A stretch of DNA of 8,644 nt, taken from NCBI GenBank assembly GCA_013698305.1, contig JACCVC010000326.1:1-8644 (forward strand), written 5' to 3'. Shown one piece after another: positions 1-6,618 of the stretch (position 1 is the stretch's first letter; every line of letters begins with the position of its first letter). The stretch comes from Chloroflexia bacterium (lineage in GTDB: Bacteria; Chloroflexota; Chloroflexia; Thermomicrobiales; UBA6265). The notes beneath the pieces were generated by a model. The model had not been told where the DNA came from, ran no database searches, and saw nothing but the letters and a program-made list of their open reading frames with translations. Position numbers and translations under genes: made by a program.

Positions 1-536
1 ATCAGCGAGGAGTCGACCTCGTCCTCGCTGTCGGCGGTTTCCGGACCGAGGTCCAGTTGCTGTTGCAGCAGCACTCGCGCGCGCTCCGGCTCTCCCACCT
101 GCGCCGCTCGCTGGCCGAGCCGTGCCAGAGCCCGGCGACCGCCTTGCACGTAGCCGGTTCGTTGCGCCGCGCGATAGCCGTCCCGCAGCAGTTTCTCGCG
201 ATCCCGTCCCGGATCATCGGTTGGCAGGAGAGAATCGAGGCGCAACGCCGCATCGACCGTCTCCCGGTCGAAATTCTTGGCGTGGGCGGCGGCATGGGTC
301 AAACGCGCCAGAACGGTGGAAAACTCGCGGTCGGAGGCGATTCGCTCGTCGATGATCTCGCCCAGTACGACAAAATCGTCGTCGGAGAGCGCGTCGAGCA
401 CGGCCGGGTGGCGGACCTCGCTAATCGCCCCCTGGAGAGATCGCTTGCGTCCCACTACTTCCCGGGCGATCTGCACCAGCACCCCGCTACCGCCACGTCG
501 TCCCTTGCCGGCGAATCGTTCAATCCAGCTGCTCAC
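1..536 (-). CDS. Unrecognised helical protein, 3' end cut by the window edge
   Basis: This open frame has no ATG. It begins with tandem GTG codons (539 and 536) and stays open to the left edge, giving at least 178 residues. I chose the GTG at 536 because it overlaps the TGA of the upstream dehydratase gene by 4 bases (GTGA), typical of translational coupling; AAGGAG lies 8 bases upstream (5 from the GTG at 539, which is equally possible). I do not recognise a family. The N-terminus is basic and glycine-rich (residues 8-18). The rest looks alpha-helical and charged, with no signal peptide or membrane segment. Residues 131-162 (ARLGQRAAQVGEPERARVLL and flanks) resemble a TPR-like helical hairpin, and an acidic stretch follows at about 166-175. 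Codon use matches its neighbours and the frame is uninterrupted, so I think it is real. Coupling suggests joint expression with the dehydratase, but no function can be assigned. Confidence 0.65.
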   Translation of the reverse strand, partial: MSSWIERFAGKGRRGGSGVLVQIAREVVGRKRSLQGAISEVRHPAVLDALSDDDFVVLGEIIDERIASDREFSTVLARLTHAAAHAKNFDRETVDAALRLDSLLPTDDPGRDREKLLRDGYRAAQRTGYVQGGRRALARLGQRAAQVGEPERARVLLQQQLDLGPETADSEDEVDSSL

Positions 537-1561
537 CACCGTCGCTCCTTGTTCATGGCCTCTTGCAGACCATCGAGTGTCACGTTTCCTCCGGAAAGCA
601 TGATCGCTACCTTCTTGCCCCGGAATTCATCCCTGCGCTGGTATAGCCCGGCCAGCGCAGCTGCGCCTGCCCCCTCCGCCACCATGTGTGTGGTCTCCAT
701 CAGCGTCAGCATGCTCTGCCGCATTTCCGCATCGCTCACCAGCATGATGTCGTCGACCACATCCCACAGCATCGCCGCGGGCAGTCGAAACGCCACCCTG
801 GTCGCCAGCCCTTCGGCAAAGGTATCCGTGCTGTTGCTTGTCTTCAGCGTCCGCTCGGACCAGGACTCGCGCGCCACTGGCGCGCCCTCAGCCTGGACGC
901 CAATTACCTTGAGGTCGGGATTCAATGACTTCCCTACCAGGCACGCGCCGCACAGTCCGCTACCCCCTCCGATCGGCACGAACAGCGCGTCGATATCCGG
1001 CGCCTGCTCCATGATCTCCAGGCTCGCGGTCGCGACACCGGCGATCAGGTCGGGCTCGTCGGCGGAATGGATAAAATGTGCATCCTGCTCATCGGCGAAC
1101 TCCGCCGCCGCCTCGAAGGCGCTGTCGAAATCAGCACCGTGATATCTGACATCCGCGCCCAGGCGCTCCATCGACGCCACCTTGAGCGGATTCGCGGCTT
1201 CCGGCACGAAGATGGTCGCCCGGGAGTCGAACGCCCGCGCCGCATAGGCGATCGACTGTCCATGATTGCCGGTAGAGGCGCCCACCACTCCGCGACGACG
1301 TTGCTCGTCGGACAGGCGGCTCATCAGGTAGAGCCCGCCGCGCACCTTGAACGCGCCGATAGGTTGCAGATTCTCACACTTGACATGGACATCCACGCCC
1401 AGAAGCGCGGACAGTTGCTCGGCGTGGATCAGCGGCGTCGGCGTCAGGTAGCTCGCCAGGAGCTTGCGGGCGCGGTAGACGTCGCCGAGCGTCGGCAACG
1501 CGCCAGACCAGTCCGGTTGCGATGTACTATTGAAGGCGCGTTGCTCTTGCTGTGTCGCCAC
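533..1561 (-). CDS. PLP-dependent threonine/serine dehydratase-like enzyme
   Basis: This is a fold-type II PLP enzyme of the threonine ammonia-lyase family, about 342 residues. Such enzymes deaminate threonine to 2-oxobutanoate or serine to pyruvate in the cytoplasm. Visible motifs are GAFKVRGG with the Schiff-base lysine K72, the substrate/cofactor loop STGNHGQ (96-102), the phosphate-binding GGGSG (198-202), and AEGAGAAALAGL plus LSGGNV near the C-terminus. There is no C-terminal ACT regulatory domain, so it resembles short catabolic dehydratases rather than the feedback-controlled biosynthetic IlvA. The loop reads GGGSGLCGA instead of the usual GGGGLxxG. From memory this variant occurs in EutB-like and diaminopropionate-lyase-like relatives, so the substrate is uncertain. 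An ATG at 1654 would add 31 residues with no family similarity. The GTG at 1561 has a GGAG seven bases upstream and puts the start just before the conserved PTLGDVYRA region. It is translationally coupled to the next gene. Confidence 0.9.
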   Translation of the reverse strand: MATQQEQRAFNSTSQPDWSGALPTLGDVYRARKLLASYLTPTPLIHAEQLSALLGVDVHVKCENLQPIGAFKVRGGLYLMSRLSDEQRRRGVVGASTGNHGQSIAYAARAFDSRATIFVPEAANPLKVASMERLGADVRYHGADFDSAFEAAAEFADEQDAHFIHSADEPDLIAGVATASLEIMEQAPDIDALFVPIGGGSGLCGACLVGKSLNPDLKVIGVQAEGAPVARESWSERTLKTSNSTDTFAEGLATRVAFRLPAAMLWDVVDDIMLVSDAEMRQSMLTLMETTHMVAEGAGAAALAGLYQRRDEFRGKKVAIMLSGGNVTLDGLQEAMNKERRW

Positions 1562-1568
1562 ATCTGAA

Positions 1569-1572
1569 CTCC
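1569..1572 (-). promoter_or_regulatory. Ribosome binding site deciding the dehydratase start
   Basis: On the minus strand GGAG sits seven bases before the GTG at 1561. I used it to choose that start over the in-frame ATG at 1654. Confidence 0.5.
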
Positions 1573-1753
1573 AACGATGAATCGGAAGGTTACGTTCCAA
1601 CAGTATCAACGAGTCATTATGACGCATCGGGCAAACTGGACGGGCCATCGACACATCAGATGGCAGTGAATCTTCAACTCAGTAACCGGAGTGTAGCATC
1701 GCAAAATACGGACGCACAGATGTTCCCGAGAGTCACAAGGGGTGTACGGACGA

Positions 1754-1781
1754 TTTCAGCATTGTTATCGAAGGCTAGGAA
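1754..1781 (+). promoter_or_regulatory. Possible pyrF promoter
   Basis: The -10 candidate TAGGAA (1776-1781) sits in the context GCTAGGA, the same context as the better promoter before parA (2763-2768). The -35 candidate TTTCAG (1754-1759) is weak, with a 16-base spacer. Transcription would start near 1788, about 40 bases before the pyrF GTG. An alternative is TTGTTA (1762-1767) with TAAATA (1784-1789). Confidence 0.35.
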
Positions 1782-1784
1782 CCT

Positions 1785-1803
1785 AAATAACCGACATTTA
1801 TTT
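1785..1803. repeat. AT-rich inverted repeat in the pyrF leader
   Basis: AAATAA (1785-1790) and TTATTT (1798-1803) are perfect reverse complements separated by CCGACAT. They sit in an AT-rich island just before pyrF. It could be an operator, or simply the melted part of a promoter. Confidence 0.4.
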
Positions 1804-1829
1804 CAATAATTCGCGAAAGGATCGGCGAC

Positions 1830-2702
1830 GTGACCCGAGACTCCACACCTGACCGTAATGTACGTACATTCACGTCAAGGCTGGCTGACCGAGCCCGCGC
1901 GATCGACTCGCTTGTCTGCGTTGGGCTCGATCCGGCTCATGGCCAGATGCCCGACGGCATTCCCGATTCGGCGGCGGGAGCAGTAGAGTTTTGCACCGCA
2001 ATTGTCGAAGCGACCGCGCCATTCGCCCTTGCGTACAAGCCCAACCTCGCCTTCTTTCTCGCCTACGGGCGCGAAGGGCTCGCCGCACTCTACGATGTCC
2101 GCGCCGCCATCCCCGCCGAGCTCCCGGTCATTCTCGACTGCAAGGTCGGGGACATCGACTCCACCGACGCCGCCTACGCCACCGCCTGGTTCGACGAACT
2201 GAATGCGGACGCGATCACCGTCCATCCTTACCTGGGCGAGGACAGCCTGCAACCCTTCCTTGGCTATCCAGGCAAAGGCGTTATCGTCCTCACCAAGACC
2301 AGCAATCCGGGCAGCGGCGACCTTCAGGACCGCACGCTCGGCGATACGGGTCAACCGCTGTACGAATATGTCGCTACCCGCGCCGCCCAATGGGAACAGG
2401 ACTACCCGGCGTCGGTCGGGCTCGTCGTCGGCGCGACCTTTCCGGAACAGCTCGCCACCATCCGCTCCCTTGCCCCAACGCTGCCGGTCCTGCTGCCGGG
2501 CGTCGGCTCCCAGGGCGGCGAACTCTCCGCATCGCTCGACGCCGGGTTGCAGCCAGACGGCGCCGGCCTGCTCTGCTCGTCGAGCCGCGGCATCATCTAC
2601 GCCTCCTCAGGACCGGACTTCGCCGATGCCGCCAGAACCGCCGCCAGTACCCTGCGAGACCAGATCAACAGCACGCGCGCCGAACTTTCACGTCGTCCCT
2701 GA
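1830..2702 (+). CDS. pyrF: Orotidine 5'-phosphate decarboxylase (long, subfamily 2 type)
   Basis: PyrF decarboxylates orotidine 5'-phosphate to UMP, the last step of de novo pyrimidine synthesis. The 290-residue length and motif set fit the longer subfamily 2 (Mycobacterium/Myxococcus type) rather than the roughly 230-residue E. coli form. Visible are VCVGLDP near the N-terminus, YKPNLAFF with lysine K70, the catalytic DCKVGDID (D103, K105, D108; with K70 the Lys-Asp-Lys-Asp set), ITVHPYLGEDSL, the phosphate-binding LPGVGSQGG and the C-terminal SSSRGIIYAS. The GTG start at 1830 has AAAGGA about ten bases upstream, and no other in-frame start precedes the conserved core. Its first 14 codons contain a perfect 14-base palindrome (1857-1870). 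It lies 177 bases upstream of parA, which seems to have its own promoter. Confidence 0.94.
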   Translation: MTRDSTPDRNVRTFTSRLADRARAIDSLVCVGLDPAHGQMPDGIPDSAAGAVEFCTAIVEATAPFALAYKPNLAFFLAYGREGLAALYDVRAAIPAELPVILDCKVGDIDSTDAAYATAWFDELNADAITVHPYLGEDSLQPFLGYPGKGVIVLTKTSNPGSGDLQDRTLGDTGQPLYEYVATRAAQWEQDYPASVGLVVGATFPEQLATIRSLAPTLPVLLPGVGSQGGELSASLDAGLQPDGAGLLCSSSRGIIYASSGPDFADAARTAASTLRDQINSTRAELSRRP

Positions 2703-2725
2703 GCGGCCAGCTCCTGCCCTCCCCG

Positions 2726-2741
2726 AATGCCACGCGGCATT
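2726..2741. other. Small hairpin after pyrF, possible weak terminator
   Basis: AATGCC (2726-2731) and GGCATT (2736-2741) form a perfect 6-base stem with an ACGC loop, 24 bases after the pyrF stop. No T-run follows, so an intrinsic terminator is doubtful. It overlaps the first bases of the -35 box of the next promoter. Confidence 0.25.
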
Positions 2742-2768
2742 GAGGCTCTCCTCTCAACATGCTAGGAT
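2740..2768 (+). promoter_or_regulatory. Sigma70-type promoter for the parA-guaB operon
   Basis: TTGAGG (2740-2745) and TAGGAT (2763-2768) are separated by exactly 17 bases, a good match to a housekeeping promoter. The predicted transcription start is near 2775, leaving a leader of about 105 bases to the TTG at 2880 or 175 to the GTG at 2949. It would drive parA, guaB and probably the two genes after them. Confidence 0.6.
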
Positions 2769-2772
2769 TCCG

Positions 2773-2806
2773 CAACGAACCGGGCTGCTTCGCGCCCGCC
2801 TCGTTG
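2773..2806 (+). other. Stem-loop at the predicted 5' end of the parA-guaB transcript
   Basis: CAACGA (2773-2778) pairs with TCGTTG (2801-2806), and inside a 2x2 internal loop CGGGC (2781-2785) pairs with GCCCG (2794-2798), leaving an 8-base loop. It begins at the transcription start predicted from the promoter. It may stabilise the mRNA end or take part in control; no known riboswitch class is recognised. Confidence 0.35.
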
Positions 2807-2879
2807 TCGATCCACCGTCGTCATCCGAATCGCGTTTCTCCGCGCCGGACGTCCACCACGACAGGGCAGCATCGCAACA

Positions 2880-3716
2880 TTGATCTCTCCATCGTCGCAA
2901 TCAGGTTTTGCACCTCAGCAACCCGGCTCCACCGGGCGTCTGGGTTCTGTGGTGGCGTTCGTCAACCAGAAGGGCGGCGTCGGCAAGACCACCAGCGCCG
3001 TCAACATCGCCGCAAGCCTCGCCCGCCGTGAGCGCAGGATTCTGCTTGTTGACATCGACCCGCAGGGCAACGCGACCTCGTCGCTGGGCGTCGAACGAGC
3101 CGACCTCGAGTTCACGATCTACGACGCGCTCACCGGCGACGCTGATATGGCGAACGCGCGTGTAACGGCGGTTCGGGACAACATTGATCTCGTTCCCGCA
3201 TCGCCCATGTTGGCCGGCGCCGAGATCGAACTGGTTGACAGTGACCGGCGCGAGCGCCGCCTCGCCGACGTGCTCGGGCCCATCCTGCCCGACTACGACG
3301 TGGTCCTGATCGACAGCCCACCCTCGCTGGGACTTCTCACCGTCAACGCCCTCACCGCCGCCGGGTCGGTGGTGATCCCGGTTCAGTGCGAATACCTTGC
3401 CCTTGAGGGCGTCAGCCAGGTACTGTCGACCATCGACCTGATCCGCAAAGGGCTGAATCCAGACCTGGAACTGCTGGGGGTGTTGATGACCATGTACGAT
3501 GGTCGTACCAAACTCGCCGGGCACGTCGTCGACGAGGTCCGCCGCTACTTTCCCGATCACCTCTTTTCCGCCGTCGTGCCGCGTTCCGTCCGGCTCGCCG
3601 AAGCGCCCAGCTTCGGCCAGTCCATCACCGAGTACGACCCGTCGTCGCGCGGCGCCCGCGCATACGTCGACGTCGCCGATGAGTTGCTTGCCCGCCTTGC
3701 AGGGTCCAATTCCTAG
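2880..3716 (+). CDS. parA: ParA/Soj chromosome-partition ATPase
   Basis: This is a deviant Walker ATPase of the Soj/ParA family that dimerises on ATP, binds DNA non-specifically and is triggered by ParB to move parS-bound chromosome regions. From the TTG at 2880 it has 278 residues. The deviant Walker A KGGVGKTT is at 31-38 (signature lysine K31, P-loop lysine K36), with VDIDPQGNATSSLG after it and Walker B VVLIDSPPS with D145. The rest has classic Soj features (CEYLALEGVSQ, MTMYDGRTKL, PRSVRLAEAPSFGQSI, YDPSSRGARAY). The start is uncertain: the first 23 residues are Ser/Gln/Pro/Gly-rich and unconserved, neither start has a strong ribosome site, and tandem GTGs at 2949/2952 begin exactly at the conserved VAFVNQKGG. 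No parB is adjacent; guaB follows after 48 bases, so this copy is an orphan parA in a probable operon with a nucleotide gene. Confidence 0.92.
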   Translation: MISPSSQSGFAPQQPGSTGRLGSVVAFVNQKGGVGKTTSAVNIAASLARRERRILLVDIDPQGNATSSLGVERADLEFTIYDALTGDADMANARVTAVRDNIDLVPASPMLAGAEIELVDSDRRERRLADVLGPILPDYDVVLIDSPPSLGLLTVNALTAAGSVVIPVQCEYLALEGVSQVLSTIDLIRKGLNPDLELLGVLMTMYDGRTKLAGHVVDEVRRYFPDHLFSAVVPRSVRLAEAPSFGQSITEYDPSSRGARAYVDVADELLARLAGSNS

Positions 3717-3764
3717 GACCGACACAGGGCCAACCCGACGCAATGTCATTCTCAGGAGGAACTC

Positions 3765-5315
3765 ATGGTCCAGACGATTCCCGAACAAAAGCATCTGTCG
3801 CCCGGCATCACCCCGAACGGGCAGCACGACGGCAGGCTCCGCGCCGACAAGTTCACCGGCTTCGGCCTCACGTTCGATGACGTGCTGATCCTGCCCGCCC
3901 ACTCCCAGGTGCTGCCTGCCGAGGTTTCCACGTCCATCCGCATCACCGACGAGATCACGCTCAACATCCCGCTCCTCTCCGCCGCGATGGACACCGTCAC
4001 CGAAGCCCGGCTCGCCATTGCCCTCGCCCGCGAAGGCGGCATCGGCGTGATCCACCGCAACCTCTCCATCGAGGAACAGGCCGCCGAGGTCGACAAGGTC
4101 AAGCGTTCCGAGGCGGGCATGATCGTCGAGCCGGTCACGCTCTCCCCCGACCGGCCCGTGAGTGACGCCGAGGCGGTGATGGAGCGCTACCACATCAGCG
4201 GCGTACCTATCACCGACGACACCGGCAAGCTGGTCGGCATCCTCACCAATCGCGACCTCCGCTTCATTCAGGACAACAGCCAGCGGATCGCCGACGTTAT
4301 GACCAGCAACGGGCTGATCACCGCGCCGCAGGGCACGACGCTGGATGAGGCCAGCGACATCCTGCACCGCCACAAGGTCGAAAAGCTGCCGGTGGTCGAT
4401 GAGCGCGGCATCCTTACCGGTTTGATCACGGTCAAGGACATCCAAAAGAAAATCCAGTATCCCAAGGCGACCAAGGATGATCGGGGACGGCTTCGCGTCG
4501 GCGCGGCGGTTGGAGTCGGGCAGGATGCCGAGGAGCGATCCCAGGAGCTGGTCCGCAAGGGCGTCGACCTGTTGGTGGTCGACACCGCCCACGGCCATTC
4601 TCAATCGGTGCTCGACATGGTCCGCAAGCTGCGCAAAACCCTGAACGTCTCGATCATGGCCGGCAACATCGCCACTGGCGCGGCGGGCGAGGCGCTGGCC
4701 GACGCCGGCGCGAACGCGGTCAAGGTGGGGGTGGGGCCGGGTTCGATCTGCACCACACGTGTGGTCTCCGGCACCGGTGTCCCGCAGATCACCGCGATTC
4801 ACAATGTCGCCCGCGCGCTCGACGGCACGGACGTCACCGTGATCGCCGACGGGGGCGTCCAGTTCTCCGGCGACATCGCCAAGGCCATCGCCGCTGGCGC
4901 CCACGCGGTGATGGTCGGCAGCCTGCTGGCGGGACTCGACGAGAGCCCCGGCGACGTGATCATCTTCCAGGGCGAGCGATTCAAGGAGTACCGTGGCATG
5001 GGGTCGCTCGGGGCGATGCGGGGGCGGTCGTTCTCTAAGGATCGCTACTTCCAGGAGGACATTGGCAACGTCCAGAAGCTCGTGCCGGAAGGCATCGAGG
5101 GTCGGGTCGCCTACAAGGGGCCGCTATCCCAGCTGGTGTTTCAGCTTGTCGGCGGACTCCGCACGGCGATGGGCTATGCCGGCGCAGGCTCGATCGACGA
5201 TCTCCGCACCAACACCCAGTTCGTTCAGGTCACGGCCGCGGGCCTCAAGGAGAGTCACCCGCACGATGTGACCATTACCAAGGAAGCGCCAAACTACCGA
5301 CCCGGTGGAAACTAA
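3765..5315 (+). CDS. guaB: Inosine-5'-monophosphate dehydrogenase
   Basis: GuaB oxidises IMP to XMP with NAD+, the committed step of GMP synthesis, in the cytoplasm as a homotetramer or octamer. The 516-residue protein shows LTFDDVLILPAHSQVLP at the start of the TIM barrel and a CBS-domain pair at about residues 120-235 (HISGVPITDDTGKLVGILTN; HKVEKLPVVDERGILTGLIT). The catalytic loop GVGPGSICTTRVVSG carries the nucleophile C329, followed by DGGVQFSGD, VMVGSLLAG, YRGMGSLGAM and the flap EGRVAYKGPL with its Arg-Tyr context. A hydrophilic N-terminal extension of about 25-30 residues precedes the barrel, longer than E. coli GuaB (488 residues). The ATG start is well supported by AGGAGGA (3754-3760) four bases upstream. 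It follows parA by 48 bases and precedes the PPOX gene by 49. The bases encoding the active-site loop contain a perfect 14-base palindrome. Confidence 0.97.
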   Translation: MVQTIPEQKHLSPGITPNGQHDGRLRADKFTGFGLTFDDVLILPAHSQVLPAEVSTSIRITDEITLNIPLLSAAMDTVTEARLAIALAREGGIGVIHRNLSIEEQAAEVDKVKRSEAGMIVEPVTLSPDRPVSDAEAVMERYHISGVPITDDTGKLVGILTNRDLRFIQDNSQRIADVMTSNGLITAPQGTTLDEASDILHRHKVEKLPVVDERGILTGLITVKDIQKKIQYPKATKDDRGRLRVGAAVGVGQDAEERSQELVRKGVDLLVVDTAHGHSQSVLDMVRKLRKTLNVSIMAGNIATGAAGEALADAGANAVKVGVGPGSICTTRVVSGTGVPQITAIHNVARALDGTDVTVIADGGVQFSGDIAKAIAAGAHAVMVGSLLAGLDESPGDVIIFQGERFKEYRGMGSLGAMRGRSFSKDRYFQEDIGNVQKLVPEGIEGRVAYKGPLSQLVFQLVGGLRTAMGYAGAGSIDDLRTNTQFVQVTAAGLKESHPHDVTITKEAPNYRPGGN

Positions 5316-5353
5316 ACCGGATTCCCAGGGGGCGAGCTCGTGTCGTCCCGCAT

Positions 5354-5357
5354 GGAG
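5354..5357 (+). promoter_or_regulatory. Ribosome binding site deciding the PPOX gene start
   Basis: GGAG sits seven bases before the ATG at 5365. The earlier in-frame GTG at 5305, which would overlap guaB by 11 bases, has no such site. Confidence 0.5.
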
Positions 5358-5364
5358 TAAAATC

Positions 5365-5793
5365 ATGCCCCTGATCGACACCACCACCGACTTCGGCAAG
5401 CGCGTTCAGCAGCGCCTCGGCGAGGAACGCGTCATCTGGCTCACAACCGTCGGCAGCAAGAGTGAGGCGCCACAGCCGAACCCGGTCTGGTTCGTGCCCG
5501 AAGGACCCGAGGAGTTGCTCATCTACACCGTTCCAGGCACTCCGAAGCTCCGCAACATCTCCGTACGCCCACAGGTTGCCCTCAACTTCAACAGCACCAT
5601 TGGCGGAGGCGACGTGGTGATCTTCCAGTGCGAAGCCAAAATCGACGACAACGCTCCCGCCGCCAGGGATCATGCCGAGTTCCTGACCAAGTACCGCGAA
5701 GACATCGGCCACCTTGGCATGACCCCCGAATCATTCTCCGATCAGTATTCGACCCCTCTCCGGGTGCGCCTGACCCGCCTACGAGGAGAGTAG
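5365..5793 (+). CDS. PPOX-class (pyridoxamine-phosphate-oxidase-like) flavin/F420 oxidoreductase
   Basis: This is a small split-barrel protein of 142 residues. It resembles the Rv3369-type group (TIGR03667-like) of pyridoxamine 5'-phosphate oxidase-fold proteins, many of which bind coenzyme F420 or FMN. Supporting motifs are VIWLTTVGSK on the first strand, NPVWFVPEG, LIYTVPGTPKLRNISVRPQVALNFN (the KLRNI motif lies in the cofactor-phosphate region of the family), GGDVVIFQCEAKI, and the C-terminal KYREDIGHLGMTPESFSDQYS with LRVRLTRLRGE. Substrate and cofactor cannot be read from sequence. The start at 5365 skips 20 family-unlike residues and has its own GGAG. It is 49 bases after guaB, and its stop codon directly abuts the ATG of the PAP2 gene, so the two are likely co-translated. 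Confidence 0.85.
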   Translation: MPLIDTTTDFGKRVQQRLGEERVIWLTTVGSKSEAPQPNPVWFVPEGPEELLIYTVPGTPKLRNISVRPQVALNFNSTIGGGDVVIFQCEAKIDDNAPAARDHAEFLTKYREDIGHLGMTPESFSDQYSTPLRVRLTRLRGE

Positions 5794-6618
5794 ATGGCGA
5801 GGAACGGCTGGCTGCGACCGGCGACCGGCGATGACGAAGCATCGTTCCCGCCGAAGCGGGACCTCCCGCGGACCGTGCTCTTCGGCGCAGCGCAGGTCCT
5901 GCTGTTCCTCGTTCTCTTTCAGATCTACAAGGTCGTGCGCCGCCTGTACATCCCCCGAGCGGAGTCGGTCGCGTTCGACAATGCGCTCCAGATTCTCGAC
6001 ATCCAGGGCGTGATCAACGCCAACGTCGAGCTTGATCTTCAGCGCTGGCTGCTCGCTCAGGGCGACCTGATCCTGTTCTTCAACTATTTCTACGCCTGGT
6101 TCATGTGGGTGTTCTACGCCTGCGCGATGATCCTGCTGTTCTTCGCGCCGGCCCGATTTCTGTATCTCCGCCGGGTCTTCTTCCTGACCATGATCCTGGC
6201 TCTGCCGTGGTACATCATCTATCCCCTTGCCCCGCCCAGGTTCATGCAGCCGTACGGTTGGGACTTCGTCGACACACTGGCGGTCTACGGCCCCAACTAT
6301 TTCTCCGAAGAAGGTCTGGTCACCGCCAACCGGCTGGCCGCGATGCCAAGCATGCACATCGGCTGGACGACCATCGCTGCGCTGATGATGTGGAACGCGC
6401 TGCCCGGCGCGTGGAGGATCGTCGGGCGGGTCTTCGCGGCGCTGCTCGTCGCGCTGATGACCTACACCGTGATGGTGACCGGCAACCATTACTGGATCGA
6501 CGCGATCGGCGGCTGGATCATCGTCTTCGCGGCGCTGGCGATCAACCGGTGGCTACCATGGCGGATCTCGCTGCCGTGGAGCGAGCCGTCGCCACGATCC
6601 CGAACCGCCACCGCCTGA
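5794..6618 (+). CDS. PAP2-superfamily membrane phosphatase/transferase (Aur1/IPC-synthase-like)
   Basis: This is an integral membrane protein of 274 residues with about six hydrophobic segments (roughly 25-45, 88-104, 105-120, 128-146, 188-205 and 212-262 as two). It carries a phosphatase motif set of the PAP2_3 (inositol phosphorylceramide synthase-like) type: YPLAPPRF with R149, PSMHIGW with H188, and GNHYWIDAIGG with H232 and D236, the expected catalytic His-Asp. The family acts on lipid phosphates or transfers phospho-head groups at the membrane, and actinobacterial relatives are linked to inositol or glycolipid metabolism. The precise substrate is unknown. Its ATG follows the PPOX stop with no gap, and GAGGAG just upstream lies inside the end of that gene. 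It appears to be the last gene of the parA-guaB unit, since 115 bases without a gene follow. Confidence 0.88.
   Translation: MARNGWLRPATGDDEASFPPKRDLPRTVLFGAAQVLLFLVLFQIYKVVRRLYIPRAESVAFDNALQILDIQGVINANVELDLQRWLLAQGDLILFFNYFYAWFMWVFYACAMILLFFAPARFLYLRRVFFLTMILALPWYIIYPLAPPRFMQPYGWDFVDTLAVYGPNYFSEEGLVTANRLAAMPSMHIGWTTIAALMMWNALPGAWRIVGRVFAALLVALMTYTVMVTGNHYWIDAIGGWIIVFAALAINRWLPWRISLPWSEPSPRSRTATA

Larger units (their letters stand above)
1562..1829. other. Divergent intergenic region between the dehydratase and pyrF
   Basis: This is 268 bases with no convincing gene; the short frames crossing it lack family similarity. It must hold the starts of two divergent transcripts. It contains a -10-like GCTAGGAA for pyrF (plus strand), a -10-like TACACT on the minus strand (1695 down to 1690) without a clear -35, an 8-base direct repeat TACGGACG at 1707-1714 and 1745-1752, and an AT-rich end (about 1784-1815) with an inverted repeat. 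The AT-rich composition contrasts with the surrounding genes. Confidence 0.6.

Noticed and set aside
57..1142. A 361-codon open frame on the plus strand opposite the dehydratase
   Set aside because: It mirrors the codon bias of the real minus-strand gene, shows Ser/Ala/Pro-rich low complexity and has no recognisable domain.
1562..1654. Longer dehydratase starting at the ATG at 1654
   Set aside because: The extra 31 residues look unlike any dehydratase N-terminus, and the GTG at 1561 has its own ribosome site.
2901..4904. A 667-codon open frame on the minus strand opposite parA and guaB
   Set aside because: It is the antisense shadow of two strongly recognised genes in GC-rich DNA, with Asp/Gly/Val-rich composition and no family motifs.
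5305..5364. PPOX gene starting at the GTG at 5305 inside the guaB end
   Set aside because: There is no ribosome site and the extra residues lie outside the family; the ATG at 5365 is better supported.
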